From Sphingobacterium sp. (lineage in GTDB: Bacteria > Bacteroidota > Bacteroidia > Sphingobacteriales > Sphingobacteriaceae), in assembly GCA_031277715.1 (NCBI GenBank), contig JAITLW010000013.1, positions 1-32,724 on the forward strand: a DNA stretch of 32,724 nucleotides, written 5' to 3'. The position numbers and the translations under genes were made by a program. Every line of letters starts with the position of its first letter. Within the stretch, counting starts at the first letter, position 1. This document shows, in pieces, positions 7,715 to 15,955 of the stretch. A model generated the notes under the pieces. That model did not search any database. It saw only the letters and a list, made by a program, of their open reading frames with translations, and was not told where the DNA came from.

Positions 7715-8731
7715 TTAGTCTTTATCGTCAACAATTAACCGTTTTTCTCCAACAGTCTTGTTTATAATTTCGTGGATAACAGCATCTAGTTCCTGTGCGG
7801 AATGATTTAGGGCATCAAATAGTTGAGGTTCTATACTGCCTTCATTAAATCTTTGTTTCAAATGTACAACTAAGGCCAGTATACGTGCTAATGGTGCGCG
7901 TACCAGGTGTGACTGAGCAAAGGCGATGTATTTTAAGCTGTTGTGCTGGTTTTCGACCTTGTCCATATAGGCTAGTTTTTCGGAGACATCTTTGGCAACA
8001 CCTCGTACTCCGATACAAATGCCTTCAACAAAATCGGGCTGCCCAATTAATAGCAACCAACGTTTGTTGCCTTTGGCTGTAACTATGCGAAGCAGCTTCT
8101 TGAACATCTTCTTGTCAATCACGGCTCTGTTTACGGCGTCGTAGAAGCTCCGAACTTCTTCTTCGCTACAATAGAACCTCTTTGTCGATTGTAAATCGGG
8201 CTTGAATGAATCTGGTACTTCTAAGATGTCTTTTACTCCAGAAGATAACTCGATGGTCTGATGCTGGGTATTAATCCACCAGTTGCCATATTGTACCGAC
8301 TTTTGGGAGTCCGTATAGAGTTCTTCTAGAATGACTCGCTGTGTTACGTTGGTAAGGTTTCGTATGATATATATGATCTCTCCCTGATCGTCCAAAATTG
8401 GAGTATGATGTATTTCGTAATAGCGTACATCCAAAAATGTCGTGTCTTTATTGAGGGGGTATACGAGTTTCCGGACTCCTAGATTCACTTCTGTTTTTTG
8501 GTCTAAAACCGAGTCAAAGGAATTGAGCCAATCATCTTCGGAGATGTAGGGGTTGATCGGAAAAAGGGAAAAGAAGTTTTTCCCTTTGATGTCATTTAAG
8601 CTCAAAGCACATAGGGCGAGATAGCCATCGTTAGCGTTAACGACATCGAAGCCATGTTCAGTGACCTTAAGGATAACAGAAGGACACCTCATCGATTTAA
8701 AAAACTGGCTATATTCAAACGCTCTCTCCAT
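7715..8731 (-). CDS. PAS domain protein with histidine-kinase DHp helix but no catalytic ATPase domain
   Basis: This 338-residue cytosolic protein has two PAS-like domains (about 10-130 and 145-255; the first ends in the YIIRNLTNVTQR strand, the second in GVRGVAKDVSEK) and then a helical segment resembling a HisKA dimerisation domain. His275 sits in QSHLVRAPL, where the usual box is SHELRTPL: the Arg and Pro are kept, but the Glu after His, which normally promotes autophosphorylation, is Leu. The protein stops about 60 residues later, so the N, G1, F and G2 boxes of HATPase_c are absent. No membrane segment or signal is seen. It is followed by a receiver gene five bases on. It may be phosphorylated by another kinase, or act as a phosphatase or sensor scaffold; this is inference. 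Confidence 0.8.
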   Translation of the reverse strand: MERAFEYSQFFKSMRCPSVILKVTEHGFDVVNANDGYLALCALSLNDIKGKNFFSLFPINPYISEDDWLNSFDSVLDQKTEVNLGVRKLVYPLNKDTTFLDVRYYEIHHTPILDDQGEIIYIIRNLTNVTQRVILEELYTDSQKSVQYGNWWINTQHQTIELSSGVKDILEVPDSFKPDLQSTKRFYCSEEEVRSFYDAVNRAVIDKKMFKKLLRIVTAKGNKRWLLLIGQPDFVEGICIGVRGVAKDVSEKLAYMDKVENQHNSLKYIAFAQSHLVRAPLARILALVVHLKQRFNEGSIEPQLFDALNHSAQELDAVIHEIINKTVGEKRLIVDDKD

Positions 8732-9151
8732 TATAACTTATAATTAAAAATTACTATGTGCCCAGATGTAGTTCGATTTATCCTAAATCTGCTATAAGGG
8801 GAACATCGTTGAAAGCGGACAAGGCCTGTTGTCTGGTCAGCTTTATGTTTTTCATAGATAATTCAGTCTTGTGAACCTGCGGAAGTTGCACAAAAAGAGA
8901 ACCTTAATGACGATTCTCCTGAAAAATTATAGCTAAATATACCTGAATAAAATGAAAACAAAGGATTCTTTTTCGTTATGTACAGAAAAAAGTGGAAATC
9001 ACGTTGTGTAAGCCATTTTAGAAGGGAAACTCGAATACCTATTTAAGAGATATTTATTATCTTAGTATATATATCTACCGATATAGTTAAGTGTTGTGCC
9101 GTGCTTTGTGTTGTGCGGTTGTTTGATTAAGCTCTACCAAAGAAGCGGTAT
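8732..9151. other. 420-bp divergent intergenic region
   Basis: It separates the leftward PAS/DHp gene from the rightward AraC gene, so it should hold both promoters. I found no convincing Bacteroidota promoter pair (TTTG with TAnnTTTG), no strong hairpin and no credible small gene. The only clear structure is the 17-bp tandem repeat at 9091-9124. Confidence 0.6.
9091..9124 (+). promoter_or_regulatory. 17-bp tandem direct repeat, candidate AraC-type operator
   Basis: GTGTTGTGCCGTGCTTT (9091-9107) is followed at once by GTGTTGTGCGGTTGTTT (9108-9124), 14 of 17 bases identical, with the first nine exact. It ends 27 bases before the AraC start codon. AraC-family proteins commonly bind directly repeated half-sites of about this period, so autoregulation is a fair inference; no footprint is available. 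Confidence 0.5.
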
Positions 9152-10039
9152 ATGGATGAAGCATATGAAAAATTGCATGATACGTTGATGTTTTATGGCG
9201 TCGACTGTGTGCGACCATACTATATATCATCTGGTAATCCTATTCCAGAATTTCCCAAAACATCCTTTCGGGTAGATTATTATGCTGTGTGTGTATGTGT
9301 AGAAGGTCAGATCGGAATAGAGATTGATAATCTTCAGTACCACTTGTCTGAAAATGAATTTTTGGTGCTTGCGCCCTCGACCGTACTTCGGTTTGTAGAA
9401 ACAGATGGACAGTTAAGGATGAGGCTTCTTCTGTTTGATAAGAATTTCTTACTGAAAAATATAGCTGACCCTTTCTTTTTGGATAAAATGGGGCTATTTG
9501 GAGGACGCTCATTCCGTGTGATTCGCTCGAATGTAGCGGATGCTAATAGGATATTTTCACTTTTGGAGTACCTTCAGGAAGCGAGTCAGCGTAATGGGAG
9601 GTATACATTGGATCTGGTGAGGACGTTGATATTTAATGTATTATTAGAAGTCGCCGAAATCGTGGCCAATGAAAGGCGTGAGGAAGGGGATGTTGTAGCG
9701 GATGGTAATTGTTTGTATTTCAGGTTTATGGAGTTGGTCTGTGAGCGTGTGGGACAGCATAAAGATGTCGCTTATTATGCCGACTGTCTATGTGTGTCCA
9801 ATAAATATCTTATCAACGCGGTAAAGCGGGGGGCAGGAAAGACGCCTCATCAAATCATAGATGAGTATATCTTGAAAGAGGCCCTAGCACTATTAGGAAA
9901 CCCGGAGAAGACGGTGTCTGACGTAGCGTATGCTATTGGTTTTAATTCTGTATCGGCCTTTGGGCGCTTCTTTAAGAAGTATAGCTATGTGTCACCATCT
10001 GAATATAGACGGGCGCAGGTTAGTGGTGGGGAAATCTAG
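9152..10039 (+). CDS. AraC family transcriptional regulator
   Basis: This is a 295-residue regulator. The N-terminal half (about 20-110) is a beta-rich cupin-like sensing domain with the LSENEFLVLAPSTVLRFVE strand pattern. The C-terminal section from about 190 holds two helix-turn-helix units, the second with the family signature: DVAYAIGFNSVSAFGRFFKKY followed by SPSEYRR. It lies 81 bases before oleate hydratase in the same direction, which makes ohyA and the next gene its likely targets. A tandem repeat just upstream suggests it also controls itself. The inducer is unknown; a fatty acid would fit the neighbours but is inference. Two stray Cys pairs (CVCVEG, CLCVS) are present with no assigned role. 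Confidence 0.92.
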   Translation: MDEAYEKLHDTLMFYGVDCVRPYYISSGNPIPEFPKTSFRVDYYAVCVCVEGQIGIEIDNLQYHLSENEFLVLAPSTVLRFVETDGQLRMRLLLFDKNFLLKNIADPFFLDKMGLFGGRSFRVIRSNVADANRIFSLLEYLQEASQRNGRYTLDLVRTLIFNVLLEVAEIVANERREEGDVVADGNCLYFRFMELVCERVGQHKDVAYYADCLCVSNKYLINAVKRGAGKTPHQIIDEYILKEALALLGNPEKTVSDVAYAIGFNSVSAFGRFFKKYSYVSPSEYRRAQVSGGEI

Positions 10040-10120
10040 CACAGTATTGGCGAATTTGGGGATAGCAAGTGCTAGTTATAATGCTGTAATTTTACGTAAA
10101 CGTTAAAATAGTAAGTACTT

Positions 10121-12061
10121 ATGAAAACAATCACTTCAAAATTTGACAAAGTATTGCAGGCTTCTTCAAGCAATGGCAATGTGCAACATCAACCTGATGC
10201 CAGTCAGGAGAGACAGCGCAACATCCCAGAGAAATCGTTTCCTTTTTCGGATCAGATTGGGAATTATCAGCGGAATAAAGGAATTCCGACGAAATCGTAT
10301 CAAGATAGTAAGGTATATATTATAGGAAGTGGCATCGCGGGAATGTCTGCCGCATATTATTTTATCCGTGATGGGCATATCCCTGCAAAAAATATAGTGT
10401 TTTTGGAACAGCTAGCCGTAGAAGGAGGATCTCTCGACGGAGCTGGTAATGCGAAGGAGGGGTATATCATTCGAGGTGGACGCGAGATGGATATGACTTA
10501 TGAAAATCTGTGGGATATGTTTCAGGATATTCCCGCATTAGAGATGCCGGCTCCGTACAGTGTTTTGGATGAGTACCGTTTGATTAATGATAATGACCCG
10601 AACTTCTCGAAGGCGCGCCTAATTCATAATAAAGGAAAAGTCCAGGATTTCAGTAAGTTTGGTCTCAATAAGAAGGATCAGCTAACGCTGATTAAGCTTT
10701 TACTAAAAAGGAAGGAAGAACTGGATGATATTTCTATCGAAGAGTTTTTTGGAGAATCTTTCTTATCCAGCAATTTTTGGACATTCTGGCGTACGATGTT
10801 TGCCTTCGAAAACTGGCACAGTTTATTAGAGTTTAAACTGTATATGCACCGTTTTTTACATGCTATTGATGGCCTAAATGATCTGTCTGCATTAGTATTT
10901 CCGAAATACAATCAATATGATACGTTTGTCACACCATTGGGCCGGTTTTTGAAAGATAAAGGCGTAGAGATACAGTTCAATAACCTGGTAAAGGATCTGG
11001 ATATTCATATCAATACGGAAGGAAAAACGGTAAAGGCAATTATCACGGAGCAGAAAGGTAAGGAGGTGATCATTCCTGTACATGAACAGGATTATGTTAT
11101 TGTGACTACGGGGTCGATGACAGAGGATACTTCGTATGGAGATAATACGAAGGCTCCTATTGTGGCAATCGATAATGCAACTAGTGGACAGAGCGCAGGG
11201 TGGAAGATATGGAAAAACCTTGCCGCCAAATCGACTATTTTCGGTAATCCGGAAAAATTCTGTAGTAATATCGAGAAGTCATCTTGGGAGTCTGCGACGC
11301 TCACCTGTAAACCATCAGCGCTTATCGATAAATTAAAGGAATATGCTGTCAATGACCCTTATTCGGGTAAAACGGTGACCGGTGGAATTATTACGATAAC
11401 GGATTCGAATTGGTTGATGAGTTTTACCTGTAATAGACAACCTCATTTTCCGGAGCAGCCAGATGATGTATTGGTATTGTGGGTGTATGCGCTCTTTATG
11501 GATAAAAAGGGAGATTATGTAAAGAAAACAATGCCGGAATGTACAGGAAATGAAATCTTGGCGGAGTTGTGCCATCATTTGGGTATCATCGATCAGCTGG
11601 ATGATGTAGTTGCAAATACTATCGTACGTACGGCATTCATGCCTTACATTACATCGATGTTTATGCCAAGGGCTAAGGGAGATAGGCCAGCGGTGGTACC
11701 GGAGGGCTGTAAGAATCTTGGATTGGTAGGACAGTTTGTGGAGACTAACAATGATGTGGTCTTTACGATGGAAAGTTCTGTTCGGACGGCCCGGATTGCA
11801 GTATATGAGCTTTTGAACCTGAATAAACAGGTGCCAGATGTTAGTCCGCTTCAGTATGACATCAGACATCTTCTGAAGGCTGCAAAAACGCTTAATGATG
11901 ATAAGCCGTTTGTTGGAGAAGGATTGCTTCGCAGAGTGTTAAAAGGAACGTATTTCGACCATATCTTGCCATGGGAGGAGAAGGATGACGAAGAGCAGGA
12001 ATCTTTTGTCGGCGAACATCTCACTAAATTTAAAGAGTGGTTAAAGGGAATCAGGGGATAA
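10121..12061 (+). CDS. ohyA: Oleate hydratase (fatty acid double-bond hydratase, EC 4.2.1.53)
   Basis: This FAD-dependent enzyme adds water to the cis-9 double bond of oleate and related unsaturated fatty acids, giving 10-hydroxystearate from oleate. At 646 residues it has the length of the Elizabethkingia meningoseptica enzyme and resembles it closely by recall. The dinucleotide fold carries GSGIAG at 69-74, followed by EGGSLDGAG (101-109) and [15 protein letters not shown]. The two residues reported as catalytic in the Elizabethkingia enzyme, Glu122 and Tyr241, are both in place. No signal peptide or membrane helix is seen, so it is cytosolic or peripheral. An AraC gene precedes it and a 3-hydroxyacyl-CoA dehydrogenase follows after 33 bases. 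Function is confident; whether it serves detoxification or metabolism here is unknown. Confidence 0.97.
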   Translation: MKTITSKFDKVLQASSSNGNVQHQPDASQERQRNIPEKSFPFSDQIGNYQRNKGIPTKSYQDSKVYIIGSGIAGMSAAYYFIRDGHIPAKNIVFLEQLAVEGGSLDGAGNAKEGYIIRGGREMDMTYENLWDMFQDIPALEMPAPYSVLDEYRLINDNDPNFSKARLIHNKGKVQDFSKFGLNKKDQLTLIKLLLKRKEELDDISIEEFFGESFLSSNFWTFWRTMFAFENWHSLLEFKLYMHRFLHAIDGLNDLSALVFPKYNQYDTFVTPLGRFLKDKGVEIQFNNLVKDLDIHINTEGKTVKAIITEQKGKEVIIPVHEQDYVIVTTGSMTEDTSYGDNTKAPIVAIDNATSGQSAGWKIWKNLAAKSTIFGNPEKFCSNIEKSSWESATLTCKPSALIDKLKEYAVNDPYSGKTVTGGIITITDSNWLMSFTCNRQPHFPEQPDDVLVLWVYALFMDKKGDYVKKTMPECTGNEILAELCHHLGIIDQLDDVVANTIVRTAFMPYITSMFMPRAKGDRPAVVPEGCKNLGLVGQFVETNNDVVFTMESSVRTARIAVYELLNLNKQVPDVSPLQYDIRHLLKAAKTLNDDKPFVGEGLLRRVLKGTYFDHILPWEEKDDEEQESFVGEHLTKFKEWLKGIRG

Positions 12062-12094
12062 GGTCGAATGATTGATATAAAATAAATTTAAGAT

Positions 12095-12991
12095 ATGGAC
12101 ATAAAAAACGTAACAGTAGCAGGTAGTGGGGTACTAGGTTACCAAATCGCCTTTCAAAGTGCTTTTCATGGATATAATGTGACGGTATATGATATCAATG
12201 ATGAGGTTTTAGAGAAAGCGAAGGGTAAGTTTGATATATTGAGTGAAGCTTTTAAAAGAGATCTGAATGCTAATCAAGATCAGATCGATGGGGCCAAGAA
12301 GAGATTGGCCTACAGCTCGAATTTAGGAGAGGCTACAAAGGATGCAGATCTGCTGATTGAAGCCGTTCCGGAGAGTCCTCAGATAAAGATTGATTTTTAT
12401 CATAAACTGGCCAAAGTAGCTCCTGAGAAGACGATTTTTGCAACCAATTCATCTACGTTATTGCCTAGCCAGTTTGCAGATGAGACTGGCCGTCCGGAAA
12501 AATTTCTTGCGTTGCATTTTGCGAATGAAATATGGAAACACAATACGGCAGAAATAATGGGACATCCAGGAACGGATAAAGCTGTGTTTGATAAAGTGGT
12601 TTCTTTTTCGAAAACAATTGGTATGGTTGCTTTGCCACTGCATAAAGAGCAACCAGGTTACATTGTTAATTCGCTGTTGGTGCCACTTCTGACTGCAGCC
12701 ACTAACCTGTTGGTCGATGGTGTCTCGGATGCTGAAACAATAGACAAGACTTGGATGGTGGCTACGGGAGCTCCATTAGGCCCCTTTGCAATACTGGATG
12801 TGGTCGGAATTACAACGGCTTATAATATTAATAAGATGGCCGCTGATGCGACAGGAGATCCTTTGAAAGCGAAAACGGTACAGTACTTAAAAGAACAGTT
12901 TATAGATAAGAATAAACTGGGGGTATCTACAGGAGAAGGCTTCTATACCTATCCAAACCCAGCTTACAAGGATAAGGATTTCTTGAAGTAG
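12095..12991 (+). CDS. 3-hydroxyacyl-CoA dehydrogenase family protein
   Basis: This 298-residue single-function dehydrogenase has an NAD-binding Rossmann domain (GSGVLG at 10-15, with Asp33 at the end of strand two favouring NAD over NADP) and a C-terminal helical dimerisation domain from about 187 (PGYIVNSLL). The family catalytic pair appears as His141 (ALHFANE) and Glu153 (TAEIM), with Ser119/Ser120 and Asn192 also placed as expected. Family members oxidise the 3-hydroxyl of acyl-CoA to a 3-keto group in beta-oxidation. The usual HFFNP stretch is HFANE here, a departure close to the catalytic His that may reflect another substrate. It is 33 bases after ohyA and ends at a terminator, so the two are probably cotranscribed. 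Action on hydroxy fatty acids made by OhyA is inference. Confidence 0.88.
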   Translation: MDIKNVTVAGSGVLGYQIAFQSAFHGYNVTVYDINDEVLEKAKGKFDILSEAFKRDLNANQDQIDGAKKRLAYSSNLGEATKDADLLIEAVPESPQIKIDFYHKLAKVAPEKTIFATNSSTLLPSQFADETGRPEKFLALHFANEIWKHNTAEIMGHPGTDKAVFDKVVSFSKTIGMVALPLHKEQPGYIVNSLLVPLLTAATNLLVDGVSDAETIDKTWMVATGAPLGPFAILDVVGITTAYNINKMAADATGDPLKAKTVQYLKEQFIDKNKLGVSTGEGFYTYPNPAYKDKDFLK

Positions 12992-13012
12992 GGTATAATA
13001 ATACCTGAATAG

Positions 13013-13051
13013 AAATAGCCACAACGGACAGATAGTTGTGGCTATTTTTTT
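13013..13051 (+). terminator. Intrinsic terminator after the ohyA operon
   Basis: A 13-bp perfect stem (13013-13025 with 13035-13047, core TAGCCACAAC) with a nine-base loop leads into a run of seven T. It begins 21 bases after the dehydrogenase stop. The aquaporin gene converges from the other side and may also use it. Confidence 0.88.
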
Positions 13052-13065
13052 AAAGATCGCTCTCC

Positions 13066-13782
13066 CTATCCCGTAGCGTTGTCTTCTTTTTTAAGAAGGT
13101 ACCGATATATAAGTCCTCCAGCGATGGCACCTAATATCGGCGCTATCCAAAATAACCACAATTGAGATAATGCTGCTCCTCCAACAAATAGGGCCTGTGA
13201 GGTACTACGGGCTGGATTGACAGAGGTGTTTGTGATCGGAATAGATATTAAGTGAATGAGGGTCAACGCGAGGCCTATACTAAGTCCCGCAAACTTGCCA
13301 TTGGCCCATTTGTCGGTAGCGCCCAAGATGATGATTAAGAAGAAGGTAGTGAGGAGAAACTCGGCTAGGAATGCGGCGCCAACACTGTAGCTACGCTCGT
13401 GATAACCAGGCATGTCGTAGAAATTGGTGGCAAATGCTCCAGGACCTTCTGTCGAAAAAGCGCCGGCACCGTTTAGTATGGTGTAAAGACAGCCTGCGGC
13501 AGCGATAGCTCCTAAGAGCTGGGCGATAATGTAAGGGGCTAGATCTTTTGCCGAGAAGCGGCCTCCTATAAATAATCCTACAGAGACAGCAGGATTAAAG
13601 TGGCCTCCAGAGATGTGTCCCACAGCGTAGGCCATAGTGAGTACGGTGAGACCAAAGGCAAGAGAAACGCCAAGTAAGCCAATTCCGATGCTGGGAACGC
13701 CAGCAGCAAAAACCGCGCTGCCGCAGCCGCCGAAGACTAACCAAAATGTGCCGAAAAATTCGGCGAATAGTTTTTTTGTCAT
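13066..13782 (-). CDS. aqpZ: Aquaporin Z (water channel)
   Basis: This 238-residue inner-membrane channel belongs to the MIP family, with six transmembrane helices and two half-helices. Both NPA boxes are intact: HFNPAVSVG (Asn63) and SVNPARST (Asn189). The selectivity filter reads Phe43, His177, Thr186 and Arg192, the set found in water-specific AqpZ, so glycerol transport is unlikely. The segment [19 protein letters not shown] is nearly that of E. coli AqpZ. A basic tail ends the protein ([10 protein letters not shown]). It is a single gene on the minus strand, upstream of which lies the terminator of the next leftward operon. Osmotic water exchange is the expected role. Confidence 0.96.
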   Translation of the reverse strand: MTKKLFAEFFGTFWLVFGGCGSAVFAAGVPSIGIGLLGVSLAFGLTVLTMAYAVGHISGGHFNPAVSVGLFIGGRFSAKDLAPYIIAQLLGAIAAAGCLYTILNGAGAFSTEGPGAFATNFYDMPGYHERSYSVGAAFLAEFLLTTFFLIIILGATDKWANGKFAGLSIGLALTLIHLISIPITNTSVNPARSTSQALFVGGAALSQLWLFWIAPILGAIAGGLIYRYLLKKEDNATG

Positions 13783-13942
13783 GACTTTTAAAATTTATAA
13801 TTGTTATTTAAGAATATATTGGTGTTTTAAGTTATCGTGGTGTTTCTTTTGATGAAAGATTTTAATGTTAAAGGTAGGTAAAAAATAGTTTGACTAAAAG
13901 TAGATTTTTGTCTACAGATATAATATGTTGTGCAAATAAAAA

Positions 13943-13970
13943 AATCCCGTTGGGTTTAACCAACGGGATT
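13943..13970 (-). terminator. Intrinsic terminator of the three-gene unknown operon
   Basis: An 11-bp stem (13943-13953 with 13960-13970; core TCCCGTTGG) with a six-base loop. On the minus strand it is followed by a T run (A run 13938-13944 on the plus strand). It starts 22 bases after the stop of the last gene of the leftward operon. Confidence 0.88.
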
Positions 13971-13991
13971 AACAAAAGAGTATGTAGTTAT

Positions 13992-14561
13992 CTATTTTAT
14001 ACGATTGGATATGGCATCAATCACAGTTTGGTCTGTGGGAAATGCTCCTGCCTCTGAGCCTGTGGATCTTTTACTGGTAGGAGGTTCTTCTCCATATAAG
14101 GTGTCTCGTGCAATCACGGTTTTTTTGTCTAAGTCGAAGTAACTCAATACGTAGTTCCTTTGATAGGCTTTATCTTTTTGTCCAAGTTTTCCGATGTATT
14201 CGCCTCGAGCTTGCATATCCATAGCAATCACAACAAGACCTTTGACCTGTTCGCCAGGAAAGTTGGAAGCTGTGGCAAGCTCTTCATTCCACTTTGCTTT
14301 GTAGGTAATTCCTAGTTCATCATGTCCTCCATTTTCAATGACAAGGTAATTGTTGCCCCATGCCGGAGCAGATGGAGACACAGGATAATTAAAGATGGAA
14401 GTATGGCTAGGAAAACAATTTAAAATCCTTGTCGATAATTTTAGCGTCTGTTCCTTATCTTCTTCGATACCATTCAATACGGAATAAGCCCAGATTGCAA
14501 TTCCTAGTGTGGATACAACCAGTAAACCGATGAGTATGAAAATTGATTTTTTGTTTTTCAT
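13992..14561 (-). CDS. Membrane-anchored protein of unknown function (third gene of three)
   Basis: I do not recognise this 189-residue protein. It begins with a basic stretch (MKNKK) and one hydrophobic helix (about 6-28), then a soluble domain that by the positive-inside rule should face the periplasm. The soluble part is mixed alpha/beta, with two segments that look like buried strands (EQVKGLVVIAMDMQARGEYI and RNYVLSYFDLDKKTVIARDT), and ends in a Ser/Thr-rich stretch before a short terminal helix. No catalytic motif stands out. A single Cys lies at about residue 49. It starts 16 bases after the stop of the middle gene and is followed by a terminator, so it is the last gene of the operon. 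Confidence 0.75.
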   Translation of the reverse strand: MKNKKSIFILIGLLVVSTLGIAIWAYSVLNGIEEDKEQTLKLSTRILNCFPSHTSIFNYPVSPSAPAWGNNYLVIENGGHDELGITYKAKWNEELATASNFPGEQVKGLVVIAMDMQARGEYIGKLGQKDKAYQRNYVLSYFDLDKKTVIARDTLYGEEPPTSKRSTGSEAGAFPTDQTVIDAISNRIK

Positions 14562-14577
14562 GGATAAGAAGGTGTTA

Positions 14578-15294
14578 TTAGTTCAAAAGAGGTACCGCTA
14601 CTTTTAGATTCGGATATTTTTGACCTATCTGCTGAAGAAAGTCATTTGCGATCACGTTTTCCTGAATTAGTTTTTGCGTATTCATCGATAACATAGCTGT
14701 GCTCGTTGTCGCGTAAGTGAAAACTAGTGCGGAAAATAGTACAAGCTCAATGGGGTTTCCGTCTGTCGGTAGTGAGATTCTATAGGCTTTTACATTATCG
14801 CCTTTTTGTTTGGCAAATGCCTGCATGGTTCCTTTTTGGGGGATTTCTACAAGTGTCGCCTGAGCGAGTCTGTCTTTGTCGAATACGAAATGATTGCTGA
14901 TGTCTCCCTCGGTGTCTGTGTCTAAAAGATGAAGGTCATCACCGCTTAAAATTAAGTATTTGGGAGTCTGTACAGTCTGGTATCTTACAGTGCCAAGGGT
15001 AGCCGCGCTTCTTAAAGAGTCTTTTAAGCCATCTTTTATAGCAGATTTATTGCCATAATCTAGGTTGGCAAAGTTGAATGCATCAATGGGAAGATTGCCC
15101 ATTTGCTTTTGAAGGTAGCTATATTCTCCGCCTAGAAAGTTGTCTCGATAAGTTGTGGCTTTTTGCAGCTCCGCTTTGAAGTCTGTATTCTGCATAGCCT
15201 CTTTCAATTTTCTTTTTTTCGCGTAAGTGAAGTACATTATTCCACCATAGACAAGAATGGTGAACGCAATGATTAATATTACTTGAATACTCAT
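14578..15294 (-). CDS. Membrane-anchored protein of unknown function (second gene of three)
   Basis: This 238-residue protein is unrecognised. One N-terminal hydrophobic helix (about 3-24) is followed by a strongly basic patch (AKKRKLKEAM), which suggests that the remaining 210 residues lie in the cytoplasm. The soluble part has a beta-strand run near the middle (TPKYLILSGDDLHLLDTDTEG) and a hydrophobic stretch near 187-205 (IELVLFSALVFTYATTSTAM) that may be a second membrane segment or a buried helix. The pattern of short strands around a Leu-Ser-Gly-Asp-Asp turn is reminiscent of PH-like folds, but that is only an impression. It sits 21 bases after the first gene of the operon and 16 before the third. 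Confidence 0.75.
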   Translation of the reverse strand: MSIQVILIIAFTILVYGGIMYFTYAKKRKLKEAMQNTDFKAELQKATTYRDNFLGGEYSYLQKQMGNLPIDAFNFANLDYGNKSAIKDGLKDSLRSAATLGTVRYQTVQTPKYLILSGDDLHLLDTDTEGDISNHFVFDKDRLAQATLVEIPQKGTMQAFAKQKGDNVKAYRISLPTDGNPIELVLFSALVFTYATTSTAMLSMNTQKLIQENVIANDFLQQIGQKYPNLKVAVPLLN

Positions 15295-15315
15295 GATATT
15301 TATTGTTTTTAAAGG

Positions 15316-15771
15316 TTAAATATTCTTTGGTTCTATTTTCTTTTTCTTTGAAGGGATGAATCCCCAAATGATAAAGGCAATCAGCGCTAATCCTACTAGT
15401 TTTCCTCCATATTGGGTGTAAAACGGCAATTTATTAAGGTTGCTGGATTTTAATTTCTGCTCAATTAATAAGGTTTCTAACTCTTTGGCCGGAATATCAT
15501 AGTACTCTTTTGTTTTTTCATCATAGCCAACAAGTTTGGGAGCTGCAGTGATATACAATGGTAGTATATAAGCGATATTAAACTCGGTGTGTAGGGTTGC
15601 GAGATCCAGATAACTGCCGTTTTCTAGTTTGAATTCATCGGTATCAGGTAAGTCGTGGACTTTATTCAGCACTTCTCTTTCTCCAAGAGGGATTTTAACT
15701 TTTGCTAATGAAAGACAGGAGGTCCCTACGAGCAGAGCTAATACAAGGATGATTTGTTTTAATGATGCCAT
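15316..15771 (-). CDS. Exported protein with C-terminal membrane anchor, unknown function (first gene of three)
   Basis: This 151-residue protein is unrecognised. I start it at the ATG at 15771; an in-frame TTG six codons upstream is possible but gives a poorer leader. It has a signal peptide (cleavage near LSLA-KV), a soluble periplasmic section of about 95 residues, one hydrophobic helix near the C-terminus (LVGLALIAFIIWGF), and a lysine-rich cytoplasmic tail (PSKKKKIEPKNI), so it is a type I membrane protein. The Cys in GTSC is not in a proper lipobox. It opens a leftward operon with two other membrane-anchored proteins; the three may form one complex across the inner membrane, which is inference. 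Confidence 0.73.
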   Translation of the reverse strand: MASLKQIILVLALLVGTSCLSLAKVKIPLGEREVLNKVHDLPDTDEFKLENGSYLDLATLHTEFNIAYILPLYITAAPKLVGYDEKTKEYYDIPAKELETLLIEQKLKSSNLNKLPFYTQYGGKLVGLALIAFIIWGFIPSKKKKIEPKNI

Positions 15772-15896
15772 ATCTTGATTTGATTTCAAACAAAATTAGA
15801 AAGTACTATTTAGAAAAGGTAAATGGTTTACAATTCGTCAATGGCGTTTTATGAAACGTGTAAAGAATGTAGAAAAGATAGGGCGGAGATAAATGG

Positions 15897-15943
15897 GCTG
15901 TCTAAAAAGAAATCAAACCATAAGGCCGGTCTTTTTAGACAGC
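15897..15943. repeat. 14-bp perfect inverted repeat downstream of the sigma-factor operon
   Basis: GCTGTCTAAAAAGA (15897-15910) is repeated inverted at 15930-15943, with a 19-base spacer. It lies 12 bases beyond the stop of the leftward membrane-protein gene, so a terminator role is plausible, but neither strand has a T run after the hairpin. The outer GGGCTGTCTAAAAAG wording also resembles insertion-sequence ends; no target duplication is visible. Confidence 0.55.
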
Positions 15944-15955
15944 GAGAGGTGAGGG

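Noticed and set aside
8953..9012. Nineteen-codon frame (MKTKDSFSLC...) in the 8732-9151 spacer
   Set aside because: No ribosome site, no recognisable motif, and a length expected by chance.
10112..10121. TAAGTACTTA palindrome at the ohyA start as an operator
   Set aside because: Ten bases only, AT-rich, with no second copy in the region; chance is sufficient.
11333..11869. 178-residue open frame on the minus strand opposite oleate hydratase
   Set aside because: It lies wholly inside a securely identified gene in another frame, is His/Tyr/Arg-rich without domain pattern, and has no start context.
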